DNA of 64,000 bases from Paenibacillus dokdonensis (GCF_004916975.1 NZ_STGQ01000002.1:1130079-1194078); one strand, 5' to 3'; counted from the stretch's first letter, positions 42,936 through 52,147 are shown. Numbers and translations: made by a program. Notes: generated by a model not told the origin, from the letters alone.

Positions 42936-43877
42936 ATGAACGTACTGGAGCTGCGAGGCCTTACTAAAAAATTTGGTGATTTTATCGCCGTCGATAACAT
43001 GTCATTACAAATCCGGGAAGGAGAGATATTCGGTTTCCTCGGATCCAATGGCGCAGGCAAAAGCACCACCATTAACATGATCTCATCCCTGCTGCGGCCA
43101 AGCGGCGGAGAAATCCGCATCCTGGATCGCGACGCTACAAAACAGACCCGTTTTGCCAAAATGAATCTCGGGATTGTACCACAGGATCTGGCGATTTATG
43201 AGGATATGACGGCATTTGAAAATGTCAGCTTTTTTGCCGGATTGTATGGACTGCGCGGGAATGACCTGAAGGAGCGGGTGCAGGAGGCACTGGAATTTGT
43301 GGGACTAAGCGATAAGGCCAAGAGCTTTCCGAAAAATTTCTCCGGTGGCATGAAACGTCGTCTGAATATTGCCTGCGCCATCGCCCACAAGCCAAAGCTG
43401 ATCATCATGGATGAACCAACGGTAGGTATTGATCCCCAGTCCCGCAATTACATTCTGACTTCAGTACGGAAGCTTAATGATTCCGGATGTACCATTATTT
43501 ATACAAGTCACTACATGGAGGAAGTAGAGGAGATATGCTCCCGCATCGCCATCGTGGATCATGGCAAGATTATTGCCGAAGGGACCAAAGAGCAGTTAAA
43601 GGCGACCATTACGGATGTCAAAGATATCCGTATCGAGCTGAAATCGCTGGATGCTCTGGACCTTGAACAATTAAAATCGATTCCTGGCATTCGGGTGCTC
43701 AGCGTGCAGCAGGATGATAATATGGTCCGAATCCAGAGTGATGCTGCGGTAGATAATCTGAATCGGATTCTGAAGCAGCTGATCGACAGCGGGATGGAAA
43801 TCCGGGCTGTTGAAGAGCAGGCTCCCAATCTGGAGACTGTATTCCTGACGCTCACAGGCAGAAATTTACGGGATTAG
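42936..43877 (+). CDS. ABC-2 exporter ATP-binding protein
   Basis: 313 aa from the ATG at 42936 (GGGAG ten bases upstream); an earlier ATG at 42897 has no ribosome site and lies next to the repeats. Walker A GSNGAGKST is at 36-44, the signature is FSGGMKRRLNIACAIAHKP, Walker B is LIIMDEPTVGID. A C-terminal extension of about 90 residues is typical of DrrA/NatA-type exporters. It powers the two ABC-2 membrane proteins encoded next. The adjacent NarL-type two-component system suggests induction by a membrane-active compound, by analogy with similar modules. Confidence 0.92.
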   Translation: MNVLELRGLTKKFGDFIAVDNMSLQIREGEIFGFLGSNGAGKSTTINMISSLLRPSGGEIRILDRDATKQTRFAKMNLGIVPQDLAIYEDMTAFENVSFFAGLYGLRGNDLKERVQEALEFVGLSDKAKSFPKNFSGGMKRRLNIACAIAHKPKLIIMDEPTVGIDPQSRNYILTSVRKLNDSGCTIIYTSHYMEEVEEICSRIAIVDHGKIIAEGTKEQLKATITDVKDIRIELKSLDALDLEQLKSIPGIRVLSVQQDDNMVRIQSDAAVDNLNRILKQLIDSGMEIRAVEEQAPNLETVFLTLTGRNLRD

Positions 43878-43899
43878 GAACCCGGGAGAGGAGATACCT

Positions 43900-45024
43900 A
43901 TGAACACTTTATCAATAGCATGGAAGGAAATGAAACATGATTTCCGGGACTTCCGTACGATGATATTTTTGCTCGCATTTCCAATTTTGCTGATGCTGAT
44001 TTTGGGGTTTGCGCTAACGAATGTATTTAACGGCGATGTCAGCGTAGATAACCTGAAGGTGCTTGTGAAGAATACGAGCACAGGGCAGCTGTCTGAAGCG
44101 TATACGGCTTTTGCCAAAGGAGTTAGCGGCCAGTCAGGCATCACGTTTGACGACCTGAAGGCAGGCGTCAATGGCCGGGAGGAAGTGGAGCAGAACCGTT
44201 ATGCCGATTACATTGAGGTGAGCGACAGCGGCATCCATCTTTACGGAAGCAGCCGCAGCCCCATTGAAAGCAATATCGTTCAAGGGATGCTGAGCTCCTT
44301 CGCCGATAAATATAATGCGGCTGCAGCGGTGGAGCAGCAGGACCCCGCCAAAGCAGAGCTCATTATTGCAGCCACCCATCAAACGGATTACATCAAAGAT
44401 ACAGCGATTAATGCAGACCGGCAGCCAGGATCCATTGATTACTATGCCATTGCGATGACGGTCATGATCGGTATGTGGGGCGCGATGACTGGCGGTTCGC
44501 TGATCCGCTCTGAGATTGTGCATGGAACGGCAGCAAGGCTTGCCGCGGCACCTGTAAGGAAAAGTGAAATCTTCATGGGGAAAGTCCTGGGTAGCGTTGT
44601 CCTTAATATGCTGTGTGTCTTTGTCATCGTCATGTTCAGTAAATATGTATTTAAAGCTTACTGGGGCAATCATCTCCCGTTAATCTTTCTGATTCTGCTC
44701 ACAGAGGTCATCATGTCAATCAGCTTGGGATTATTCATCAGCTATATGATGAAAGGCGAGCCCTCCGGCGGGATCGTCATGATTATCGTGCAGCTGGCGT
44801 CCTTCCTTGGCGGAGCCTATTTCCCGATGGGAGACGATACGGGCGGATTTCTCGGAAGCGTTACGAATCTGTCCCCGATCCGCTGGGGAAATCAGGCATT
44901 AACAGAAATTGTGTACAATAACGCGTTGACGGCTGCTTTGCCTGTAATGCTGCTGAATATGGGTCTGGCCGTGCTGTTCCTTGGGGCAGCGGCTATGATG
45001 ATGCATCGCAAGGAGGGGATTTAA
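43900..45024 (+). CDS. ABC-2 family permease, first exporter
   Basis: 374 aa. One N-terminal membrane helix (about 22-44), a large extracytoplasmic domain (about 45-180) and five helices in the C-terminal half, the ABC2_membrane_3 (YhgE/Pip-related) layout. MGMWGAMTGGSLIRSEIVHGTAARLAAAPV carries the conserved cytoplasmic coupling region (key residues E-I-x-x-G-T-A-x-R-L). It lies 22 bp after the ATPase gene and one base before the second permease gene, so the two probably form a heterodimer. Confidence 0.9.
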   Translation: MNTLSIAWKEMKHDFRDFRTMIFLLAFPILLMLILGFALTNVFNGDVSVDNLKVLVKNTSTGQLSEAYTAFAKGVSGQSGITFDDLKAGVNGREEVEQNRYADYIEVSDSGIHLYGSSRSPIESNIVQGMLSSFADKYNAAAAVEQQDPAKAELIIAATHQTDYIKDTAINADRQPGSIDYYAIAMTVMIGMWGAMTGGSLIRSEIVHGTAARLAAAPVRKSEIFMGKVLGSVVLNMLCVFVIVMFSKYVFKAYWGNHLPLIFLILLTEVIMSISLGLFISYMMKGEPSGGIVMIIVQLASFLGGAYFPMGDDTGGFLGSVTNLSPIRWGNQALTEIVYNNALTAALPVMLLNMGLAVLFLGAAAMMMHRKEGI

Positions 45025-45025
45025 C

Positions 45026-46177
45026 ATGTGGAATGATATTTGGTTTCTGGTTCGGATGACCATACTGACGACTTTCCGTAAGCGCGGAAATCTGCTGCTA
45101 TATTTCGGACTCCCGATCGTCGGCGTGCTTGTTGCCTCGATGCTGTATGGATCACAAAGTACGCCCGATCTGCGGGTTGGAGTTGTCAATGAGGATGGCA
45201 ATCAGGTGATTGCGGCAGATACGATCAGGTTTGTACAGGGATTAAGCCATGTGAAGCTTGTGAATACGACGAAGGAAGATTTGAAGAAGGGCATTGCCGC
45301 GAGTAAGCTGGATACGGGGATCATTCTTGATGCGGGTTACTCCAGCAGCGTACTGAAGGGCAAAGCGGAACACATCAGCATCGAGTCCGTGAAGGGTGCC
45401 CAGGTTACGGCTTATATCAAATCCATGCTGTATGGCTATATTGATAACGTCACGGCGATGGGCTCCATTGCAGCCGGTGACACCGGCAAGTTCCAACAGC
45501 TTAATGAAACTTATCAGGCGGGGCAGTTCAAGCTGACGGCGGAATCCGTCAATGATAAGTCCTCGGGCCAGCAAATGTCATACCAATCTATCGGATTTCT
45601 GATCATGTTCATGATGACTTCAGCGGTGAATCTATCACAGCTGATCCTGAAGAATCGGGAAAACCGGACGTATTTCCGTATACTCACCTCACCGATCAGC
45701 TCCAGAACCTACGTATTATCGAATGTGATCGTCAATTTAATCGTAATGATAATACAAATAACCGTTGCATTGTTCTTTATGAAGGTGGTGTTCCGCATCG
45801 ATGCAGGCATTCCGGTGGGAGAAATGGTCTTTATCCTTGGATTGTTTGCCTTGGTCTCCGTCAGTATCTCGCTGGCCATCGTTTCTTTCTCTAAGAGCAC
45901 GGCTGCTGCAGGAGCATTGCAGAATCTGATTGTAACGCCAACCTGTCTGATTTCCGGATGCTTTTTCCCAAGAAGTATTATGCCGGAAGCCCTTCGCAAG
46001 TTATCCGATTTTATGCCCCAAAACTGGGTGCTGGAGTCACTCGGAAAGCTGCAAGCAGGCGAGGCCTTGTACAGTATCGGTTTTAATATTGTGATTTTGT
46101 TGGCTTTTGCGGTCGTATTCTTCCTGCTCGCGACGTATAAATTTGGACGCAACAACGATGCACGGAATTTTGTGTGA
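45026..46177 (+). CDS. ABC-2 family permease, second exporter subunit
   Basis: 383 aa with the same plan as its upstream neighbour: N-terminal helix, a 140-residue extracytoplasmic domain, five C-terminal helices. The coupling stretch is ILKNRENRTYFRILTSPI. Starts one base after the previous stop. NSGFGIPMSEL-type features of antibiotic exporters are not present, so the substrate cannot be named. It closes the exporter operon and shares its terminator with the convergent GH13 gene. Confidence 0.9.
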   Translation: MWNDIWFLVRMTILTTFRKRGNLLLYFGLPIVGVLVASMLYGSQSTPDLRVGVVNEDGNQVIAADTIRFVQGLSHVKLVNTTKEDLKKGIAASKLDTGIILDAGYSSSVLKGKAEHISIESVKGAQVTAYIKSMLYGYIDNVTAMGSIAAGDTGKFQQLNETYQAGQFKLTAESVNDKSSGQQMSYQSIGFLIMFMMTSAVNLSQLILKNRENRTYFRILTSPISSRTYVLSNVIVNLIVMIIQITVALFFMKVVFRIDAGIPVGEMVFILGLFALVSVSISLAIVSFSKSTAAAGALQNLIVTPTCLISGCFFPRSIMPEALRKLSDFMPQNWVLESLGKLQAGEALYSIGFNIVILLAFAVVFFLLATYKFGRNNDARNFV

Positions 46178-46200
46178 TAAATCATTTATGTTATGAATAA

Positions 46201-46240
46201 AAAAGAAGCTCCCGGTCCATTAAAGGACCAGGGGCTTCTA
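46201..46240. terminator. Bidirectional terminator between exporter operon and GH13 gene
   Basis: GAAGCTCCCGGTCC (46205-46218) pairs with GGACCAGGGGCTTC (46225-46238). The minus strand continues into TTTTTT, so it serves best as the terminator of the GH13 gene. Confidence 0.85.
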
Positions 46241-46289
46241 TGCTTTAGAAACAGGCGTGTAGATTGATTTTTAAAGAGCGTCGTTTATT

Positions 46290-48038
46290 CTATGATTTAG
46301 CTGCTCTGAACATTACGCATCCGTAGGCAGGTAGCTGGGCTGCCAGCTTGTTGCTCTTCAAAACGGCGGTTTCCCCTGTATGAATATTTTCCCAGCGGCT
46401 CTCTTTGACTGGAACTTCAATCTCGGCAGGCAGCTCGCTGTTATTCATCATAATGACGAAAAGATTATTCTCATCCTCTCGTGTATAGACCAGCGAGGTG
46501 CTGTCCGCTTCGGCAGAGAGGAAAGTTAATTTGCCGGTACGGAGGGCACGATACTTCAGACGCACGGCGATCAGATCCTGATAGAAGGCAAAAAGCTCAA
46601 GGTCCTGCTTTTCTTCATCCCATTCCATACATTTGCGGCAATCGGGGTCATGTCCGCCGGTCATGCCGATTTCATCCCCGTAGTAGATGCAGGGGGTGCC
46701 CGTATAGGTGAACTGGAACAAGGCAGCAAGCTTCATTTTGTCCTTGTTTCCGTCGCATTTGGTCAGAAGTCTGGCTGTATCATGACTGTCCAGGAGGTTA
46801 AAGGCGACTTCATTCGCTTGACGGGGATACCGTGAGAACTGTTTGCCAATGGCGTTGGCAAAATCCTTCGCATCACCGATCCCATCGACGAAAAAGTCCA
46901 GCACCGCATTGGTGAACGGATAATTCATCACCGCATCAAATTGGTCACCCATCAGCCACGGAGAGGATTCATGCCAGATTTCGCCGAGAATGTAGGCGTC
47001 CGGTTTGAGCTTTTTCACCACGCGGCGGAATTCGCGCCAGAATTCATGATCGACCTCGTTGGCGACATCCAGGCGCCAGCCGTCGATATCGGCTTCCTCG
47101 ATCCAATAGGCAGCGGCTTTTAGCAAATATTCTTTTACTTCCGGATGATCCGTGTTCAGCTTCGGCATCAGCGGTTCGAAGGCGAAAGTATCATAGGTCG
47201 GAACCCCATCTTTGACGGCGATCGGGAATTCGCGAATATAGAACCAGTCCTTGTAGCGGGAGTTCTCCCCGTTTTTCTGCAGATCCACAAACGGAGCGAA
47301 CGTTCTGCCGGAATGGTTGAACACGGCGTCCAGCAGTACGCGTATTCCGCGTTCATGACAGATGTTGACCAGCCTTTTCAGCGTGTCGATATCCCCAAAC
47401 TGCGGGTCGATCTGCAGGTAGTCCTCGGTATCGTACTTATGATTGGTTGTCGCCGTAAAGAGCGGCGTAAAATAAATGGCATTGACTCCAAGCTTCGATA
47501 AATGGTCGATATGATCGATGACGCCTTGAATATCGCCTCCAAAGAAGTTGTCGCGCTCAGGTGTGCCACCCCATGGCAGAGTGCCCTTAGGATCATTGGA
47601 CGGGTCCCCGTTGGCGAAGCGTTCCGGGAAAATTTGATAAAATACCGCATCCTTTACCCACGAAGGCGTCTGGAACACATCGACCGGATTAATGAAGGGA
47701 TATTCGAACAGCCGGTCCGGATTGGCGGGAGGCTGCTTCAAGAAATCATATTCTGTCATCCAGAATTTCTCTTGTCCGCTCTCCAGCAAGAATCCATACT
47801 TCAATCTCCGGTATTCCGGGACAATTTCGCATTCCCAGTAATCGAACAGCTCGTCGGATGCCAGCTTATTCATCGGCACATAGGCCTTGGACTGATCCCA
47901 GATATACTTGTCACCAGCCAAGGCCGATACAGCGGTTACATCATTCCGCTTCGTGCGGATCCTGAGATGGATGGTGCGCCCGTCATAGGCATAACACCAG
48001 TTCAGTTTGGGACGGTGATACACGGCTTCAAGCAACAT
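46290..48038 (-). CDS. Cyclomaltodextrinase / neopullulanase / maltogenic amylase-type GH13 enzyme
   Basis: 582 aa from the ATG at 48038 with AAGGAGG upstream; 96 upstream bases in frame run through a terminator hairpin and are not coding. An N-terminal CBM34-type domain (about 1-120) precedes the barrel, as in dimeric cytoplasmic maltogenic amylases. Catalytic residues are Asp324 (GWRLDVANE), Glu353 (ILGEIWHE) and Asp420 (DSHDTARLL), almost the same numbering as ThMA (328/357/424). No signal peptide. It would hydrolyse imported cyclodextrins and maltodextrins to maltose, feeding maltose phosphorylase. It stands apart from the mdx locus between two exporter modules. A terminator-like hairpin lies in its own leader. 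Confidence 0.92.
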   Translation of the reverse strand: MLLEAVYHRPKLNWCYAYDGRTIHLRIRTKRNDVTAVSALAGDKYIWDQSKAYVPMNKLASDELFDYWECEIVPEYRRLKYGFLLESGQEKFWMTEYDFLKQPPANPDRLFEYPFINPVDVFQTPSWVKDAVFYQIFPERFANGDPSNDPKGTLPWGGTPERDNFFGGDIQGVIDHIDHLSKLGVNAIYFTPLFTATTNHKYDTEDYLQIDPQFGDIDTLKRLVNICHERGIRVLLDAVFNHSGRTFAPFVDLQKNGENSRYKDWFYIREFPIAVKDGVPTYDTFAFEPLMPKLNTDHPEVKEYLLKAAAYWIEEADIDGWRLDVANEVDHEFWREFRRVVKKLKPDAYILGEIWHESSPWLMGDQFDAVMNYPFTNAVLDFFVDGIGDAKDFANAIGKQFSRYPRQANEVAFNLLDSHDTARLLTKCDGNKDKMKLAALFQFTYTGTPCIYYGDEIGMTGGHDPDCRKCMEWDEEKQDLELFAFYQDLIAVRLKYRALRTGKLTFLSAEADSTSLVYTREDENNLFVIMMNNSELPAEIEVPVKESRWENIHTGETAVLKSNKLAAQLPAYGCVMFRAAKS

Positions 48039-48106
48039 AGATTTTCCTCCTTGATTTGACAGAAACGACTGCGCCTCCTTCGGGGTCGCATCGTTCCCCG
48101 ATATAT

Positions 48107-48158
48107 ATAAAAAAGGTACAACCCTGGGACTCATATTGAGTCTTCGAGGTTGTACCTT
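48107..48158 (-). terminator. Leader terminator/attenuator in front of the GH13 gene
   Basis: On the minus strand AAGGTACAACC (48158-48148) pairs with GGTTGTACCTT (48123-48113), with an inner GACTCAATATGAGTC stem, and is followed by TTTTTT (48112 downward). It sits between a good promoter and the GH13 start, 70 bp before the ATG, where no upstream minus-strand gene needs terminating. Confidence 0.75.
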
Positions 48159-48228
48159 GATTTTAAGGTAGCATAGCCTTTAAATTGATAGTGTCGGTGC
48201 GACAGCATTTGCGCTTCCTGACATGTAG

Positions 48229-48257
48229 AATATACCATGATTTTATTGGGCATACAA
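48229..48257 (-). promoter_or_regulatory. Promoter of the GH13 cyclomaltodextrinase gene
   Basis: On the minus strand TTGTAT (48257-48252) and TATATT (48234-48229) are 17 bp apart. Transcription would start near 48220 and cross the leader hairpin. Confidence 0.6.
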
Positions 48258-48302
48258 CCCGGAAAAAAGAAGGCCTGGGATATTAGAGAGGATGGAAATA
48301 TA

Positions 48303-48977
48303 GTGGGGATCCATTTGTTATATATCGAAGATGACGCCGAAATCGGCGCATGGGTGAATGAAGATTTAGGTGGACGGGGCTATGAGGTGACTTGGCTTCA
48401 AAATGGGGAGCGGGCTGTGGAACAGGCAGCAGGATGCCGCTTGGTCATTCTGGATGTGATGCTGCCGGGACTGGATGGATTCACGGTCGGACAGCGGCTT
48501 AAGAAGGCCTATCCCGATTTGCCGATCCTGATGTTGTCCGCCAGAACCTCCATAGACGATAAGCTGGAGGGGCTTCAGTTCGCTGACGATTATTTGACCA
48601 AGCCGTTTCATCCGGATGAGCTTGCGGCCAGGATCGAGGTGCTGCTGCGCCGCTCCGGATCCTATTCCACGGAACCGCTTGTGCTAAAACATCTGCTCGT
48701 GTATGAACGGGAGAACCGGATCGTGAACAATGATAATGGCGAGGAAATTCTGCTAACAGGCAAGCAGTTTCAAATTTTCACTTATCTGCTCCGTCATCTC
48801 GGGCAAATTCTGACTAAAGAGCAGATCTATGAGGGCGTATGGGGCGATCCTTATCTGGACGGAGACAAGACGCTGATGGTTCATATCCGGTATCTGCGAG
48901 AGAAGCTGGAGCGTGATCCAGCGAATCCGGAAATCATCGAGACGGTTCGCGGCGTCGGTTACCGGGTGAAGGCATGA
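48303..48977 (+). CDS. OmpR-family response regulator
   Basis: 224 aa from the GTG at 48303, ten bases after GAGAGGA; the longer frame from 48237 adds residues before the receiver. The receiver has IEDD (8-11), the phosphoacceptor Asp51 (VILDVMLPG), Ser79 and Lys100 (YLTKPF). The usual GADDY before the Lys reads FADDY, lacking one Gly, so the loop is one residue shorter. A winged-helix DNA-binding domain spans about 128-222 (LLTGKQFQIFTYLLRHLGQI). The stop overlaps the kinase start (ATGA). It probably regulates the BcrA/LanFEG-like transporter downstream. Confidence 0.9.
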   Translation: MGIHLLYIEDDAEIGAWVNEDLGGRGYEVTWLQNGERAVEQAAGCRLVILDVMLPGLDGFTVGQRLKKAYPDLPILMLSARTSIDDKLEGLQFADDYLTKPFHPDELAARIEVLLRRSGSYSTEPLVLKHLLVYERENRIVNNDNGEEILLTGKQFQIFTYLLRHLGQILTKEQIYEGVWGDPYLDGDKTLMVHIRYLREKLERDPANPEIIETVRGVGYRVKA

Positions 48978-50422
48978 AGAAGGAGAAGCTGCCTAAATCC
49001 CGTTTCCGGGGCTCGCTGCTCTCCAGGTACTTGATCATCATCGTCATCGCGCTGTTGTTCATTCCGGTCGTGTTCCCCGCCTCGCTTGTCGGCTATCAAT
49101 TCGTGCAGAGCATAATCGTCGGCAATATTTCTCCGGAGCCGGAGGCGAAGAATGATCCCTACACAACCATGCGTCTGGAAGATATGTGGCATAGGGAAGC
49201 CAAAAGGCTGAAGGGGAACACGCCGGAACAGATCGATGCCAGGATTGGCGAGCTCCATGCGGCCTATTCGAAAGTGGACATGTTCTGGGTGGATGCGAAG
49301 TCGCGGGTACGGCAGCCCGGGACGAGCAAGCTCAAGCTTCCCCAAACCTGGGAAGCCGCGGATGCCGTCGCCTACATGAAACGCTACAGGGAAGCAACGC
49401 AGCAGTTTTCCGTCATCGCGTTTATCGGCGACGATCAAAAGCTGAAACAAGGGTTCATGGTGATGCAGGTGTCGAGATCGGAGCTGAGGACAGGCGGCTA
49501 TGAAATGTCCGCGCGGACCACGATGATTTTCTTCGGCATTATTTTGCTGATGTTTCTGCTGTTCATCGCGGTCTCATGGATGTTCTTCGTGAACATGCGC
49601 AGACGGCTGCTTCGTCTTCAATCGGCAATGACGGTGCAGGACGGCAGCAATCTGCCCGATCCGATCCTGATCAAAAAGACGGACGAAATCGGCCAACTGG
49701 AACATGCCTTCAACGGTATGGTCGTTCGGCTGGGCAGCAGCCAAAGGCGCGAGCGCGAGGAAGAGGAGCTGCGTAAGCGGCTCATCGCCAACCTGTCGCA
49801 TGATCTAAGAACGCCGCTCACTGTGATTCGCAGCCATGTGTATTCTCTCCAGAAGGAACAGCTGTCGGACAAGGGGCGGCAGCTGCTGAAGCTGACGGAA
49901 ACCAAGCTCGGGGATTTGTCCGGCCTCATCGACAATCTGCTGTCTTACAATTTGCTGACCAGCGGCAAATATACCCTTGAGCCTGAACGGTGCGACGTGC
50001 TCCGCATTGTCAGGGAGAGCGCGGCTGCGTGGTACCCGCTTTGGGAAAAGGAAGGCTTTGAAGCGGATATCGATCTTCCGGAGGAGCCCCTGTTCTGGAT
50101 CATCGATCCGCAGTGGTTCCGCAGAATTCTGGATAATTTGTTCCAGAACGCCGTCAGGCATGCCCGCAGCGGGCAATATATCGGGCTGCATGCCCGGGCG
50201 CTGCCCGGCGGACAAACGGCTATCCTCGTTTCGGACAAAGGCCAAGGGATGGAGGCTTCCTCGGGAGACAAGGGGGCCGGGATCGGACTTGCGATCGTCG
50301 GTTTTCTGGCGAGGGAAATGGGGCTGGTCATGGATGTGGGCAGTTCGAGCCAAGGCACTGACATTCTCATATACCAGGCAGCCGGCAGCGAACCGGGACT
50401 GAAGCTTACGAATAAAGTTTGA
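48974..50422 (+). CDS. Sensor histidine kinase with HAMP domain
   Basis: 482 aa. TM1 (about 18-45), an extracytoplasmic domain of about 135 residues (46-182), TM2 (183-206), HAMP (207-260), HisKA with His276 in NLSHDLRTPL, and HATPase with FQNAVRHA (N box) and DKGQGM / GAGIGLAIV (G boxes). The outer domain is unrelated by eye to known lantibiotic kinases. It starts inside the regulator stop codon. A strong terminator follows at 50427-50478, before the transporter genes. It likely senses a peptide or envelope stress, by analogy with neighbours of BcrA-like transporters. Confidence 0.92.
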   Translation: MKKEKLPKSRFRGSLLSRYLIIIVIALLFIPVVFPASLVGYQFVQSIIVGNISPEPEAKNDPYTTMRLEDMWHREAKRLKGNTPEQIDARIGELHAAYSKVDMFWVDAKSRVRQPGTSKLKLPQTWEAADAVAYMKRYREATQQFSVIAFIGDDQKLKQGFMVMQVSRSELRTGGYEMSARTTMIFFGIILLMFLLFIAVSWMFFVNMRRRLLRLQSAMTVQDGSNLPDPILIKKTDEIGQLEHAFNGMVVRLGSSQRREREEEELRKRLIANLSHDLRTPLTVIRSHVYSLQKEQLSDKGRQLLKLTETKLGDLSGLIDNLLSYNLLTSGKYTLEPERCDVLRIVRESAAAWYPLWEKEGFEADIDLPEEPLFWIIDPQWFRRILDNLFQNAVRHARSGQYIGLHARALPGGQTAILVSDKGQGMEASSGDKGAGIGLAIVGFLAREMGLVMDVGSSSQGTDILIYQAAGSEPGLKLTNKV

Positions 50423-50426
50423 CCAT

Positions 50427-50478
50427 AGGCAGGCCCTTAGTTTAAACGAATTTTAAACTTGGGCCTGCCTGTCTTTTA
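50427..50478 (+). terminator. Strong terminator between kinase and transporter genes
   Basis: AGGCAGGCCC (50427-50436) pairs with GGGCCTGCCT (50461-50470), with inner AGTTTAAA/TTTAAACT, followed by GTCTTTT. Only 38 bp remain before the transporter start, with no good promoter after the hairpin. Confidence 0.88.
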
Positions 50479-50516
50479 ACCTTGGAGGCTTAACATGAAT
50501 TCCGAGGTGATTAATC

Positions 50517-51431
50517 GTGAGTGAACTTGTCATTCAAACGAGAGATTTAAATAAGAAATATGGCGGGCGTTATGCTGTGCGCCATTTGAACCTGGAAATT
50601 GCCAGAGGGGAAATCTACGGTTTTCTCGGGCCCAATGGCGCCGGGAAAACGACGACCATTCGTATGCTTCTCGGATTGATCCGTCCGACGATGGGTTCCA
50701 TCCAAATGTTCGGCAAGGATTTGAAAAAGGATAAGCTGAATATTTTGCGGAAAATCGGCTCGCTGGTGGAATACCCGTCGAACTACGGCCATTTAACGGC
50801 GGTGCAGAATCTCGAGGCGGTCCGGCGTATCCTGGATGTACCGAAATCGCGCATTGATGAAGTGCTGAGCATTGTTTCCCTCACCAAGGAAGCAAAGCGT
50901 CCGGTGAAGGGCTATTCGCTTGGGATGAAGCAGCGTCTAGGGATCGCAACGGCTCTTCTCGGCAACCCGGAGCTGCTGATTCTGGATGAACCAACCAACG
51001 GCCTGGATCCGGAAGGAATTCATGAGATCCGCGAACTGATCCGCAGCATGCCGAAGCAGCATGGTATTACCGTGCTCGTCTCAAGTCACCTGTTATCCGA
51101 AGTGGAGCAGATGGCTGGGACAGTTGGCATCATCCGTGAAGGGGAAATGGTTTTCCAGGATACGATCAGCAATCTGCAGCAGCAGGCATCCAGCGGTTTC
51201 CGTCTCGTGGTGTCCGAGCCGCAGGAAGCGCTGCTGCTGGTACGGGGTCAAGGCTATGCCGGACAGCTGGAGAACGGTGGTCTGAAGCTGGAACAGCTTA
51301 GCGATCCGGAGGTGGCTTTGCTCGTCAAAAGACTGGTGGATAACAACCATGCGATCTACCGGGTGGAAGAGAAACGTCAGTCCCTGGAGGATATCTTTAT
51401 GCAGGTGATCGAGCAGGGGGGATTCCAGTGA
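50517..51431 (+). CDS. BcrA/LanF-type ABC transporter ATP-binding protein
   Basis: 304 aa starting at a GTG behind CCGAGGTGA. Walker A GPNGAGKTT is at 38-46, the signature is YSLGMKQRLGIATALLG, Walker B is LLILDEPTNGLDP, then VLVSSHLLSEVEQ. The sequence and length match ATPases of bacitracin and lantibiotic self-protection transporters. Two small ABC-2 permeases follow, giving the three-gene LanFEG arrangement. An ATG-initiated 9-codon ORF (50495-50524) with its own GGAGG overlaps the GTG start. No biosynthetic genes are near, so this is more likely resistance than immunity of a producer. Confidence 0.92.
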   Translation: MSELVIQTRDLNKKYGGRYAVRHLNLEIARGEIYGFLGPNGAGKTTTIRMLLGLIRPTMGSIQMFGKDLKKDKLNILRKIGSLVEYPSNYGHLTAVQNLEAVRRILDVPKSRIDEVLSIVSLTKEAKRPVKGYSLGMKQRLGIATALLGNPELLILDEPTNGLDPEGIHEIRELIRSMPKQHGITVLVSSHLLSEVEQMAGTVGIIREGEMVFQDTISNLQQQASSGFRLVVSEPQEALLLVRGQGYAGQLENGGLKLEQLSDPEVALLVKRLVDNNHAIYRVEEKRQSLEDIFMQVIEQGGFQ

Positions 51432-52147
51432 TGGTCCTTAGAGCGCTGTCGGCAGACCTGCTCAAGATACGCAGAAAAGGTGTGTGGTTTCTGGTCCTTC
51501 TGGGCTCGCTCGGACTGGTTGCGCTGCAGGCGTTGAATTTCGGCCTCCGCTACGACTATCTTGTAAGGCACCAATATAAGGAGGATGTGTGGGGAGGTCT
51601 GATCAGTCAGATTTTCGATTTTGTCCCCATTGCCCTTGTTCTCGGAGCAACACTCATCGCCTCCCAGATTGCGAACGTGGAACATCTGAACAATTCATGG
51701 AAACAGCTGCTGGCGCTGCCGATTTCCAGAACGGCCGTCTTTACATCCAAGTATCTGGTTGGGGTTATTGCGTTAACAGCTGCTTGCGTGCTGTTGTTTG
51801 CCGGAACAATCGGGCTTGGGCTGGCTTTGGGATTCAGCATGGAGCATATTCCGTATCTGAAGATTTTGAAGCTGTCGTTCCTCCCTTTTCTTGGAGCTTT
51901 GCCGATGCTGGCGCTGCAGCTGTATCTGTCTTTAACTTTCAAAAACCAAGCCCTGCCGATTATGATCGGCATCACCGCTGCCATCGCAACGATGTTTTCC
52001 GCGAATTATCCGGATCTGCTGCCTTTGGCGTGGCCGTTTCTCGCTTACAATGCAAAGCCTGCCATGCCGGTGGCGGCGGGAATTATCCTGTTCATCGTCA
52101 TCTACCTGTTCGGGACAGGCCATTTTGTCAGAAAGGATGTGGACTAA
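51431..52147 (+). CDS. Lantibiotic-type ABC transporter permease (LanE-like)
   Basis: 238 aa with six predicted helices, ABC-2 family 4 type. ATG at 51431 overlaps the preceding TGA by one base; a GTG at 51428 is an alternative. The sequence LNNSWKQLLALPISRTAVFTSKYL (key residues W-K-Q-L-L-x-L-P-x-x-R) is the coupling region shared with MutE/SpaE proteins. It forms the membrane part together with the next gene product. Confidence 0.88.
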   Translation: MVLRALSADLLKIRRKGVWFLVLLGSLGLVALQALNFGLRYDYLVRHQYKEDVWGGLISQIFDFVPIALVLGATLIASQIANVEHLNNSWKQLLALPISRTAVFTSKYLVGVIALTAACVLLFAGTIGLGLALGFSMEHIPYLKILKLSFLPFLGALPMLALQLYLSLTFKNQALPIMIGITAAIATMFSANYPDLLPLAWPFLAYNAKPAMPVAAGIILFIVIYLFGTGHFVRKDVD

